The notes under the pieces: generated by a model | Told to the model about the DNA's origin: nothing | Database searches by the model: none | What the model saw: only the letters and a program-made list of their open reading frames with translations | Shown: positions 53,582-62,171 of the stretch, piece after piece | How the letters are laid out: each line of letters opens with the position of its first letter | Position numbering within the stretch: position 1 is the stretch's first letter | Made by a program: the position numbers and the translations under genes | DNA from: Leptospira sp. | GTDB lineage: Bacteria; Spirochaetota; Leptospiria; Leptospirales; Leptospiraceae | Assembly: GCA_027533185.1 (NCBI GenBank) | Contig: JAPZTS010000011.1 | Coordinates: 1-64,000 of the forward strand | Reading direction: 5' to 3' | Length of the DNA stretch: 64,000 nucleotides

Positions 53582-55003
53582 ATGAAGTTAGGTGCAACTT
53601 TAGGGTTAAGACAGTCTCAAAAGCTGGTGATGACTCAGGATCTTCGCCAGTCGATCGAACTATTGTCGCTTTCTACAATAGAGCTAAATGATAAAATTCA
53701 AAATGAGCTCTTAGAAAATCCAATGTTGGAAGAGGTTGGTTTGGATGAAAAATCCAAAATGCCTGAGTTATTTTCTTTCGAAGAAGTGAAGAGAATTGAA
53801 AAACTTAATCACGAAAAAAGTACAGATGTAAATTGGCAAGATAGCTATTCGATTGATGGACCAAAATCGTACAACCAGGAGGCAAGTGACCGAAACCAAA
53901 AATACATTGAATCTTCATCAAAAACGGATTCCTTAGAAGAGCATTTGTTAGGTCAACTTAGGATGATGCACCTAACCAAGACTGAGTTTGAGATTGGTGA
54001 ACTTTTGGTATCAATGATCGATGATAAAGGATTTATTACAGTCGATATGAATGAATTATCCAAAGAGATGGGATATTCTGCTGTAAAACTTCAAAAGGTA
54101 AAAAAAATTCTTCAAGAACTGGATCCTATCGGTATTGGCGCACAAGATATACAAGAAACTCTTCTTATTCAGTCAAAAATCCTTTTTCCGGAAAACCGAA
54201 TTCTTCACCAATTGATTGGAGAGTTCTTCTCGGATTTTGAAAGAGTAGATTATAAAAAAATTTCCAAAAATCTTAAGATAACAGAAGAAGAAATTTTAGG
54301 GTTGGCAAGGCTTATAAAAAAATTGGAGCCATATCCTGCTACTTTGTATTTGGGAAAAAAAATAGACTACGTTGTTCCTGACGTTGTTGTCAAAGAAATC
54401 GGGAATGAATTTAATATATTTATAAATGACGAATGGTTGCCCAAGTTGTCTATTCAAGACGAATATAAAGATTTGCTGCAAACGAAACTGAGTGCAGTCG
54501 ATAAAGAGTATTTTCAAACCAAATATAGTTCTGCTCAATGGTTGATCCGCTCTATACAACAAAGACGACAAACTTTACAGAAAGTTGTGAGTTCTATCAT
54601 CGACTTTCAAGTAGATTTCTTTCGCGAAGGAATTGGTTCGATCAAACCTTTGACTCTCAAAGAAATAGCAGAAAGACTTAACTTACATGAATCAACAATT
54701 TCTCGTATAACTACAAATAAGTATATTCAGACTACTTGGGGGATATTTGAATTAAAGTGGTTTTTTTCCTCTGGTGTAAAATCCGTTGAGGGAGGAAAAG
54801 AAAGTTCTAAAAAAATACATGAAATCATTCGGAATTTAGTCAAGGAAGAAGACGAAAATAATCCCCTGTCTGACCAAGATATTGTGGAAAGAATGGGCGA
54901 AAAAGGAATTGAAATTGCCCGACGAACGGTTGCAAAATACAGAAAGGTACTTCGAATCCTTCCATCCAATCAAAGGAAACGTATTAGTTCCTTAAAGGGG
55001 TAA
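53582..55003 (+). CDS. rpoN: RNA polymerase sigma-54 factor
   Basis: A 473-residue sigma-54. Region I is at the start (LGLRQSQKLVMTQDLRQSIELLSLSTIELNDKIQNELLENPMLE, the activator-contacting Gln/Leu-rich helices). Region III core- and DNA-binding parts follow, then the HTH (LTLKEIAERLNLHESTISRITTNKYIQTTWGIFELKWFF). The RpoN box reads ARRTVAKYRKVLRI near the C terminus (canonical ARRTVAKYRE). It needs an AAA+ activator to open promoters; an NtrX-like protein is encoded at 58.0 kb. The ATG follows the lptB stop by one base. Confidence 0.95.
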   Translation: MKLGATLGLRQSQKLVMTQDLRQSIELLSLSTIELNDKIQNELLENPMLEEVGLDEKSKMPELFSFEEVKRIEKLNHEKSTDVNWQDSYSIDGPKSYNQEASDRNQKYIESSSKTDSLEEHLLGQLRMMHLTKTEFEIGELLVSMIDDKGFITVDMNELSKEMGYSAVKLQKVKKILQELDPIGIGAQDIQETLLIQSKILFPENRILHQLIGEFFSDFERVDYKKISKNLKITEEEILGLARLIKKLEPYPATLYLGKKIDYVVPDVVVKEIGNEFNIFINDEWLPKLSIQDEYKDLLQTKLSAVDKEYFQTKYSSAQWLIRSIQQRRQTLQKVVSSIIDFQVDFFREGIGSIKPLTLKEIAERLNLHESTISRITTNKYIQTTWGIFELKWFFSSGVKSVEGGKESSKKIHEIIRNLVKEEDENNPLSDQDIVERMGEKGIEIARRTVAKYRKVLRILPSNQRKRISSLKG

Positions 55004-55005
55004 AC

Positions 55006-55974
55006 ATGCCTGTTCCAGGAATAACTGTTGAAGCAATAGTAAAAGACCATGAGGAACTTAAGCTAACTCTGATTACCGGAGAGGAGGGAATCGGCAACCG
55101 TATCAATAATTCGGAAATCAATCGTCCAGGTCTTTCGTTAACTGGATTTTTTGACTTTTTTGCTAACGATCGTATTCAGATTTTTGGTAAGGGAGAGTGG
55201 GCTTATCTCAACTCTCTAAGCGAACAAAGCTTAAATGAAATTACTCAAAAATTTTTTGAATTCCACTTGAATTGCATTATCTACACACATGGAAATGAAC
55301 CACAAACTCCCTTTGTAAACAAGGCATGCGAAAAGGGAATTCCATTGTTTAAAACTGAAATTTCAACACACCGATTTATTACATTGATTTCTCAAATCCT
55401 AGATAGGGCACTCGCGCCAAGAACAATGCGGCATGGAGTTCTTATAGAAGTTTTTGGTATTGGTACGCTTCTTACTGGGAAGTCTGGTGTGGGAAAGAGT
55501 GAAACGGCTCTTGAATTGATAGAGAGAGGTCACCGGCTTGTAGCAGACGATATGGTTGAAATACGCCGATTAAGTGAAAGTTATTTAATTGGTTCCTGCT
55601 CCGATTTGTTAAGACACCACATGGAAATTAGGGGTCTTGGAATTTTAAATATTAAAGATCTTTTCGGAGTTGGAAGTGTACGAGATCACAAGTTGATAGA
55701 GCTAATAATCAATTTAAAAGAGTGGGAAGAACAATCTTCTGGTGACTATGAAAGAACTGGAATTGAACAAAGTATGCAAGAAATTCTTGGTGTTTCCATT
55801 CCATATATTGAAATTCCTGTTAAACCTGGAAGGAATATTCCTATCATCGTCGAGACTGCAGCAATGAATCAACGTTTGAGAAAGATGGGAAAAAATAGTG
55901 CAAAAGAATTTTCGAATAAACTAAATAACTATATACAACAGAGTAAAATTGAAACAAATCCAGTTACAGATTAA
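55006..55974 (+). CDS. hprK: HPr kinase/phosphorylase
   Basis: HprK phosphorylates the regulatory serine of HPr with ATP or PPi and can reverse it. The 322-residue protein has the usual N-terminal domain, Walker A GKSGVGKS (158-165) and the capping-aspartate segment GHRLVADDMVEI. The HPrK signature LEIRGLGILNI-like stretch (MEIRGLGILNIKDLFGVGSVRD) comes next, then IPVKPGRNIPIIVETAAMN. It has no sugar-PTS EII genes nearby, so its role is probably regulatory rather than sugar uptake. ptsH overlaps its 3' end by 26 bases. Confidence 0.95.
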   Translation: MPVPGITVEAIVKDHEELKLTLITGEEGIGNRINNSEINRPGLSLTGFFDFFANDRIQIFGKGEWAYLNSLSEQSLNEITQKFFEFHLNCIIYTHGNEPQTPFVNKACEKGIPLFKTEISTHRFITLISQILDRALAPRTMRHGVLIEVFGIGTLLTGKSGVGKSETALELIERGHRLVADDMVEIRRLSESYLIGSCSDLLRHHMEIRGLGILNIKDLFGVGSVRDHKLIELIINLKEWEEQSSGDYERTGIEQSMQEILGVSIPYIEIPVKPGRNIPIIVETAAMNQRLRKMGKNSAKEFSNKLNNYIQQSKIETNPVTD

Positions 55975-56227
55975 TCCCGATAGTGCTGGACTTCATGCTA
56001 GACCTGCGTCCATTTTTGTAAAGATTGCAGCTAGTTTTCCATGTGAAATATTTGTAGTGAAAGACGATATCGAAGTGAATGGCAAATCGATTATGGGGTT
56101 GATGATGCTTGCTTTAGGTCCAGGAAGTGAATTCATAGTAAAGGCAGAAGGACAAATGGAAGATGAAGCGCTAAATAGATTGGAATTATTGGTAAAGTCT
56201 AATTTTGAGACGAATGTCCCCCAATAA
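55949..56227 (+). CDS. ptsH: Phosphocarrier protein HPr
   Basis: A 92-residue HPr with both phosphorylation sites: H16 in AGLHARPAS (PEP-dependent, from EI) and S47 in NGKSIMGLMMLA, the site HprK uses. Length is normal. It starts at TTG inside the end of hprK. The pairing of hprK and ptsH directly behind rpoN resembles a nitrogen/carbon regulatory PTS that signals rather than imports sugar (inference). Confidence 0.93.
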   Translation: MKQIQLQINPDSAGLHARPASIFVKIAASFPCEIFVVKDDIEVNGKSIMGLMMLALGPGSEFIVKAEGQMEDEALNRLELLVKSNFETNVPQ

Positions 56228-58043
56228 GAATATTTTATTCCAAAACTTATCCGATGAAAATCGCTATTACATACGTGATTTATTTATTTTTCTACTAACA
56301 CTTTTTGTTTCAGTCGTTTTTTCTGAAATTATTTTTTTTGGCAAAGAAGATGAGATTTCAATTTTCGAAAAAATTGACACGTATTTGTTTATCCTCATTC
56401 CTTTTTTTATTTTATCGTTAATATTAAGTTATATATATAGAAACAAACGAAATTTAGAAACGGGAAAAATTCGTAGCTCAATTCGCTATAGGCTAACTCT
56501 TGCTTTTTTATTTGTAGCTCTGATTCCATCACTACCAATTTTCATTTTATCTAGCAATTTGACTGGTAAGTTAATCGAAGGGTTATATCGAGTCGATATA
56601 TCCAACGCCTTAAAGTCTGCCTCAATTTTGGTTTCTAGAGATGAAGAGGAGATAAATTCGAATCTACTTATAAGAGTAAAAGATTTTAAGCAAAGCTTGG
56701 AAAAAGATTCGGATTATGACGGTTATACTGTTTTTAAGAAGGCTGTCGAAATGGGATTGTTTCAAAAAGACGATTATTATTTGGGTTTTTTTAGAAAGGG
56801 CTCTTCTCAATTTGAAACGACCGCTATTGCAAAGTTTATGGACACGAATGAATTTCTTCAAACTAGCAATTCCGGTATTTTAAATACAAAACTCTATTTA
56901 ACAGATAGCGCCTACACGGTTTTTAGTTTTTATTTAAACGAGGATGTTGAAATACGAGTAGGCCAAAGAATCCACAAAGGCAACGAGGAGGATGTTCGTA
57001 ATATAGTCAATGCTACGAGTACATATGAGAAAGTAAGTTTGTGGCGGGAAAAGATCCCGAGTAGTGTTCGAATCACAATTGCAATATTTTCTTTCTCAAT
57101 GTTTTTAATTGCAATACTCTTTTCGTTTTTCTTTGCAAGAAGAATCTCGAAGCCCATTATCAATCTAGCTAATGCAACCAAACGAGTATCTCTCGGAGAA
57201 TCTGACATCAATATAGAAAAAACTGAGGAAGGTGAGATGGGAATTCTCATTGACTCATTCAATCAAATGGTAACCGATTTAAAATCTAAATCAGAAGAAC
57301 TCATGCATACACAAAGGATTGCGGCTTGGAAGGAAGTAGCACAAAGGATGGCACATGAAATAAAAAATCCGCTTACACCTATCCAACTTTCGGCACAACG
57401 AATCCAAAGAAAATTTCTCACTGCCAATACTGAAAATTTGAGTTCGATCATAAAGGATGCTACGGAAACTATCATTGGGCAAGTTCGAGTATTAGAGCAC
57501 CTTGTTAAGGAGTTTAGTGAATTCGCAAGAATGCCCGTACCAGTTCTTATCAACCAAGAAATCAATCCGATACTCGAAGATTCCGTAGCCTTGTTTCGAG
57601 AGACTTCAGATATTGACTTTGAAATGAAGCTAGCTCCTAATCTTCCCGAAGTATTTATCGATAAACGGTTGTTTTTGGGAGTAATTAACAATTTAATTAA
57701 AAATGCGGTTGAAGCAATTCAATCTAAGTATCCGAGTTCTGACGAACCAAATCTTTTTTTAGATCAAAAGAAAAAGATTCGGATCATGTCAAAACTTCAA
57801 AAAAAGGCACTTCGAAAATCTATTGTTATTGAAATTGATGATTCAGGTCCTGGTTTGAAGCCTGAGTGGCGGGAAAAAATTTTTGAGCCTTATTTCAGTA
57901 CTAAGGAAAATCATGGATCTGGAATTGGGCTTGCCATTGTGCAAAAGACAATCATCGACCACCATGGACATATTTCAGTGGATGATTCAAAATTAGGTGG
58001 ATGTAAGTTCCGAATCGAGATACCTTTGGATCTTAACCCATGA
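56214..58043 (+). CDS. NtrY-like membrane sensor histidine kinase
   Basis: A 609-residue kinase. The N terminus has two or three membrane helices (LFIFLLTLFVSVVFSEIIFF, LFILIPFFILSLILSYIY, LTLAFLFVALIPSLPIFIL). An extracytoplasmic region follows, then another helix (IAIFSFSMFLIAILFSFFFA), a HAMP linker (ISKPIINLANATKRVSLGE) and a coiled region. The HisKA dimer has the phospho-His in RMAHEIKNPLTPIQLSAQRIQRK, and the ATPase domain shows NLIKNAVEAI, DDSGPGL, STKENHGSGIGLAIV. It has the NtrY arrangement, lacks a clear PAS domain, and is followed by its likely partner regulator with a 4-base overlap. It starts at ATG 56214 inside the ptsH end. Confidence 0.88.
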   Translation: MSPNKNILFQNLSDENRYYIRDLFIFLLTLFVSVVFSEIIFFGKEDEISIFEKIDTYLFILIPFFILSLILSYIYRNKRNLETGKIRSSIRYRLTLAFLFVALIPSLPIFILSSNLTGKLIEGLYRVDISNALKSASILVSRDEEEINSNLLIRVKDFKQSLEKDSDYDGYTVFKKAVEMGLFQKDDYYLGFFRKGSSQFETTAIAKFMDTNEFLQTSNSGILNTKLYLTDSAYTVFSFYLNEDVEIRVGQRIHKGNEEDVRNIVNATSTYEKVSLWREKIPSSVRITIAIFSFSMFLIAILFSFFFARRISKPIINLANATKRVSLGESDINIEKTEEGEMGILIDSFNQMVTDLKSKSEELMHTQRIAAWKEVAQRMAHEIKNPLTPIQLSAQRIQRKFLTANTENLSSIIKDATETIIGQVRVLEHLVKEFSEFARMPVPVLINQEINPILEDSVALFRETSDIDFEMKLAPNLPEVFIDKRLFLGVINNLIKNAVEAIQSKYPSSDEPNLFLDQKKKIRIMSKLQKKALRKSIVIEIDDSGPGLKPEWREKIFEPYFSTKENHGSGIGLAIVQKTIIDHHGHISVDDSKLGGCKFRIEIPLDLNP

Positions 58044-59398
58044 CGAAACTGATTTATATTTTAGACGACGAGAAGGAAATTCGAAAATCACTCAGGGTGG
58101 TTCTAGAGGATGAGGGGTATCAAGTCGAAGATTTTGCCAATGGCAAATCACTATTTAAATCATTGGTAAGGGAAGAGCCTTCTTTATTACTTTTGGATGT
58201 TTGGGTCGGGAAGGAAGACGGATTGTTGATTTTAGATGAGTGTAAAAAGGCTTTTCCGAATCTACCTATTGTAATGATCTCAGGTCATGGCACTATAGAA
58301 CTTGCTGTAAATGCGACAAAAAAAGGTGCGATTGATTTTTTAGAAAAACCTCTATCCATAGAAAAGGTAATTCAAACGATCGAGAACTCACTTGCGAAGA
58401 TTCAATTGGATACTAGTAGTCCAAATTTTCAGGAAATCGAAAAGGATATAATCATAGGGTCTTCGAAAGAAATTACTAGGATTAAACAAATTATCGAGCA
58501 AACATCTGATACAAAGTCAGCAGTATTCCTGTTTGGTGAAAATGGCACAGGTAAGAAGATAACGGCGAAAACAATCCATGATAAGTCCAAACGTGCGTCA
58601 AAACCATTTGTTGAATTCAATTGTGCTTCATATCCGGAAGACCAAATTGAATTAGAATTGTTTGGCAAAGATAAAATAAATGAGAATGATGGGCAAATTG
58701 GGGCGATTGAAAGGGCAAATTTTGGTACCTTGTTTTTGGATGAGATATGTGACCTCCCGCTTTCCTGTCAATTGAGATTACAAAGAACGATCCAAGAAGG
58801 TAAACTGGAGCGGATAGGAGGCTCTAAGGAGTCCATTGTCTTAGACGTTCGTATTCTTTCAGCAACTAATTTAAATATAGATGACGTGTTAGCTGAAGGA
58901 AAATTCCGTCGTGAACTTTTTTATTTGTTGAATGTAATACCGATTTCTCTACCACCACTTCGAGAAAGAACTGAAGACATTGGCGAGTTAACAAATCATT
59001 ATCTGGAGAGATTTGCTCAGGAAAATGGAACTAAATCGAAAACATTGGAGCCAGAGGCGATGGATGTTTTAACAAATCATTTTTGGCCCGGAAACATCCG
59101 TGAATTAAAGAATATATTAGAAAGATTGAGTATCTTAGTACAAGGAGATACAATCACAGCTAAAGATGTCAAAGAAGCCCTTCTTGGTTTTAAAAAGGCA
59201 AATGAAATGGTAGCGCGTGGGGATTTAAAACATGCTAAAGAAGAGTTTGAAAGACAATATATCATCAAAACGATGCAAGTTTGTGAAGGTAATGTAACTA
59301 GAGCCTCGAAGGTATTGGGTATAGAAAGAACCCATCTTTATAGAAAACTGAAGTCTCTCAATATCAATGTAGATCAAATGGGGGAGGCTTCAGTTTGA
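58040..59398 (+). CDS. NtrX-like response regulator with AAA+ domain lacking the GAFTGA motif
   Basis: A 452-residue regulator. The receiver domain has phospho-acceptor D53 (LLLLDVWVGKEDG) and K103 (FLEKPL). The AAA+ domain of sigma-54 activators has Walker A GENGTGKK (166-173), Walker B TLFLDEI (230-236) and R-finger-like RRELFYLLNVIPISLPPLRERTEDI. The C-terminal Fis-type HTH reads VCEGNVTRASKVLGIERTHLYRKLKSLNI. Where family members read ELFGHEKGAFTGA, this protein reads ELFGKDKINENDG and is about 3 residues shorter, so the loop that engages sigma-54 is missing. It may act by DNA binding alone, as some NtrX proteins do. Confidence 0.88.
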   Translation: MTKLIYILDDEKEIRKSLRVVLEDEGYQVEDFANGKSLFKSLVREEPSLLLLDVWVGKEDGLLILDECKKAFPNLPIVMISGHGTIELAVNATKKGAIDFLEKPLSIEKVIQTIENSLAKIQLDTSSPNFQEIEKDIIIGSSKEITRIKQIIEQTSDTKSAVFLFGENGTGKKITAKTIHDKSKRASKPFVEFNCASYPEDQIELELFGKDKINENDGQIGAIERANFGTLFLDEICDLPLSCQLRLQRTIQEGKLERIGGSKESIVLDVRILSATNLNIDDVLAEGKFRRELFYLLNVIPISLPPLRERTEDIGELTNHYLERFAQENGTKSKTLEPEAMDVLTNHFWPGNIRELKNILERLSILVQGDTITAKDVKEALLGFKKANEMVARGDLKHAKEEFERQYIIKTMQVCEGNVTRASKVLGIERTHLYRKLKSLNINVDQMGEASV

Positions 59399-60210
59399 AT
59401 CGCTTCCTATTAGAAAAGTATTCTGAAATAATATCTGAGTTAAAATTTATAATCAATCGAAAAGAATTCCCTATATTCAAGTTTGGAGATGAGGCTGATC
59501 CAGGTGAGTATAGTTTTCCTTGGAAGTCAGTTGGTATCCAGTCAACAGTGCAAATTACTGAAGAGAAAAGGGAGAGGCAAAGAAATTCCAGGGAGCTTGC
59601 TAATTTTCCATGCGCAATTTGTGTGGGTAAATTAGCTGGAATCCGCAATTATTTCCAAATTGGTAGAAAGCCCATATTAATACTTCACTATTCCGGAAGC
59701 ACAACACCGAAAGAAAAACCTTTCATAAAGAAACAGGCAAAACAAATCTTTCGGGATAAAATAACAGAAATTACTTGGTCAGAATTGATACAAAAATCAT
59801 TTGGTTTTTCTTTTGAAGAATTTTTTTACGAGGAATATCCCGCATGTACTTTTACGCCAACAGAGTTTGTCGAGGATGATTGGCAGAAGCGGATAGAAGC
59901 ATGTAAAATCCACCTTGAAGAGAATATTCGTGAATTCGGAATCAAGGCGATTGTTGTTTTAGGCTCCAGTGCGCGACTCATATTCGGAACAGAAAGAGCA
60001 AAGGAAATTCTGGGGAAAGAAATACTATGGGAGATCGGAGGGCAAAAGATACCCCTTCTAACTTTAAGATCTCCCGAAGCACTTGTTTTTTTAGAGGAAA
60101 AGTCTAAGAAAGCTGATTCTGAATCCAATCTATTTCAATATGGTAAAGAAAAACTTGAACTTGAAGATACTTTTATACAGCATCTAAGTCAAATTATGAA
60201 GTATTTATAA
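59395..60210 (+). CDS. Uracil-DNA-glycosylase-superfamily-like protein (degenerate family 4 type)
   Basis: I do not recognise an exact family, but the layout resembles the Fe-S uracil-DNA glycosylases. A CxxC pair (C73/C76) comes first, then a motif 1-like stretch PILILHYSGSTTPKEKPF at the place of the GEAPG-x5-G-x-PF motif. C151 and C170 follow with an 18-residue gap, as in KCRPP...EI..C. Then comes KAIVVLGSSARLIFG (the family's IVALGxxAA strand) and LLTLRSPEAL at the place of the HPS motif. The catalytic positions are changed (no GEAPG, Arg for His). It may bind DNA without glycosylase activity. It starts at TTG overlapping ntrX by 4 bases, and priA follows by one-base overlap. Confidence 0.6.
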   Translation: MNRFLLEKYSEIISELKFIINRKEFPIFKFGDEADPGEYSFPWKSVGIQSTVQITEEKRERQRNSRELANFPCAICVGKLAGIRNYFQIGRKPILILHYSGSTTPKEKPFIKKQAKQIFRDKITEITWSELIQKSFGFSFEEFFYEEYPACTFTPTEFVEDDWQKRIEACKIHLEENIREFGIKAIVVLGSSARLIFGTERAKEILGKEILWEIGGQKIPLLTLRSPEALVFLEEKSKKADSESNLFQYGKEKLELEDTFIQHLSQIMKYL

Positions 60211-62162
60211 TGGTTCGTTATGCGGAAGTAGCCTTGAATTTATCTTGGGAATCAGAAACACTTGTTTATGAAATACCTGATAATTTAAAAAATCTAAAGG
60301 CTGGCATGAGAGTCCTCGTGGAGTTAAACGGAGTTCGAAAAGAAGGTGTTGTCACTGAAATTCATTCAAATGAGCCTAATTATAAAACGAAACCTATTCT
60401 TAAACAAATTGATTTCGAGGAAGTTGTCACGAAGGAACAGTTAGACCTTGCTTATTGGATGAAAGATAAATATCTATCTTCTCTGGGAGAATCTTTATTT
60501 CTAATGGTTCCTAAAGGTAGAAAGATTCAAAAGAAAAAATACGAAGACACTTACATTGCAATAGACAAACTCCATAAATTGAATGCGGAGCAGTCACTGG
60601 CGCTTTCTTCCATTCAAAAATCTGAACAGCATACACATCTGTTGTTTGGTATAACGGGAAGTGGAAAAACAGAAGTTTATATCCATTTGATGTATGAAGT
60701 TTTGAGTCAAGAATCCGGAACAGTTATCTATTTGGTTCCAGAAATTTCACTGACATTTCCGACTATCCAAAGAATAGAAGCAATCTTTCCTGGGCAAGTC
60801 GCTGTTCTCCATTCTTATCTAAAAACACAGGAACGTTTTCAGAATTATTTAGATCTATTGAATGGAAAGAAAAGAATATGTATAGGCACCAGGTCTGCTG
60901 TTTTTGCGCCCGTGCGAGATTTAAAATTAGTGATTATCGATGAGGAACATGATTCAAGTTATAAAGAGCATTCTTCCCCTAGATACCATGCAAGACAAAT
61001 CGCCGTTAAACGCATTATGGATAATAAAGGTAAGTTAGTTTTAGGGTCAGCAACGCCAAGTGTCGAGATCTTCCATTTGGCAAAGCAAGGAAAGGTTGGA
61101 TTACAAAAATTAAGTAAGAGAGCAAATATACATTCAAAATTGCCAGAGATAATTGTTAAAGAAAATGAATCTCAGTTGATCAGTGGCGACTTACAATTTA
61201 AAATAGCAGACCGCCTGAAGAAAAAGGAACAAATAATTATTTTGCTAAATCGTCGGGGCTATAACCCGTTTATCTACAACAAAAATACAAAGGAGTTTGT
61301 GCAGTGTCCAAACTGCTCTACCACACTATGTTACCACAAGGAAAGTATTGTTAGGTGTCATCTCTGCGGCTATAGAACCAACCTCCAAAAAATTAAAAAT
61401 GAAATAGGTCAAGAAATTGATCTATTGGGTGTTGGGACTCAAAAATTAGAGGAGACGCTTCTTGAATCTTTCCCACAAGCTAGAATTGAAAGGCTGGATC
61501 AGGATAGTACGAAAAACAAAGAAATTACAAAACAAGCATTAGAAAAATTAGAATCCGGCGAAATTGATATTCTTACTGGTACCCAAATGATTTCCAAAGG
61601 GCTTGATTTTGCCAATGTAACTCTCGTAGGAATCATAAATGCGAATCATGGACTTGGGATTCCTGATTTTCGGTCAACAGAACGCACCTACGCATTATTA
61701 TCTCAGGTATCTGGACGTGCAGGTCGTGCAGAGAAGAGAGGTGAAGTCGTTCTACAATCCAGTGACCCAAGCCATCCTGTGATACAAATGGCCATGGAAC
61801 AGAACTATGAATCCTATTTTGATTGGGAAATCAATTTCCGGAAGGAACTTGGCTATCCTCCTTTTCAGAGATTGGTAAGGTTAGTATTTCGCTCCAAAAT
61901 GGACGATAAAGCCGCTAAGCAGGCAGTAGCATACAGCGATTTAATACGCTCACATTCCAAATATGATCCCAAGACCATTTCCTTACTTGGACCCGCACCT
62001 TGTAGCTTTTTTAAAATAGATTCAAACTTTAGGTATCATATTCTTTTGAAGTCGAATGATATAAGTTTGGTTCGCGATTTGCTTTCGAATATAAAAGATT
62101 TCTTTAAAAAAGATAATAATTGTTATGTTGAATATGATTTTGATCCCCTTGATCTTGTATAA
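60210..62162 (+). CDS. priA: Primosomal protein N' (PriA helicase), one zinc site missing
   Basis: PriA reloads the replisome at stalled forks. The 650-residue protein has an N-terminal DNA-binding domain, Walker A GITGSGKT, DEEHDSSYKEH (DExH box), GSATPSVE and a C-terminal helicase half with GTQMISKGLDFANVTLVGIINAN and SQVSGRAGRAEKRGEV. Of the usual eight zinc cysteines only CPNC (C366/C369) and CHLC (C383/C386) remain, plus C374. The first pair (after NRRGY, usually CxxCG) and the fourth (usually CPxCGS before LGVGTQ) are absent. The ATG overlaps the previous stop (TAATG). Confidence 0.94.
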   Translation: MVRYAEVALNLSWESETLVYEIPDNLKNLKAGMRVLVELNGVRKEGVVTEIHSNEPNYKTKPILKQIDFEEVVTKEQLDLAYWMKDKYLSSLGESLFLMVPKGRKIQKKKYEDTYIAIDKLHKLNAEQSLALSSIQKSEQHTHLLFGITGSGKTEVYIHLMYEVLSQESGTVIYLVPEISLTFPTIQRIEAIFPGQVAVLHSYLKTQERFQNYLDLLNGKKRICIGTRSAVFAPVRDLKLVIIDEEHDSSYKEHSSPRYHARQIAVKRIMDNKGKLVLGSATPSVEIFHLAKQGKVGLQKLSKRANIHSKLPEIIVKENESQLISGDLQFKIADRLKKKEQIIILLNRRGYNPFIYNKNTKEFVQCPNCSTTLCYHKESIVRCHLCGYRTNLQKIKNEIGQEIDLLGVGTQKLEETLLESFPQARIERLDQDSTKNKEITKQALEKLESGEIDILTGTQMISKGLDFANVTLVGIINANHGLGIPDFRSTERTYALLSQVSGRAGRAEKRGEVVLQSSDPSHPVIQMAMEQNYESYFDWEINFRKELGYPPFQRLVRLVFRSKMDDKAAKQAVAYSDLIRSHSKYDPKTISLLGPAPCSFFKIDSNFRYHILLKSNDISLVRDLLSNIKDFFKKDNNCYVEYDFDPLDLV

Positions 62163-62171
62163 GGAAAAAAA

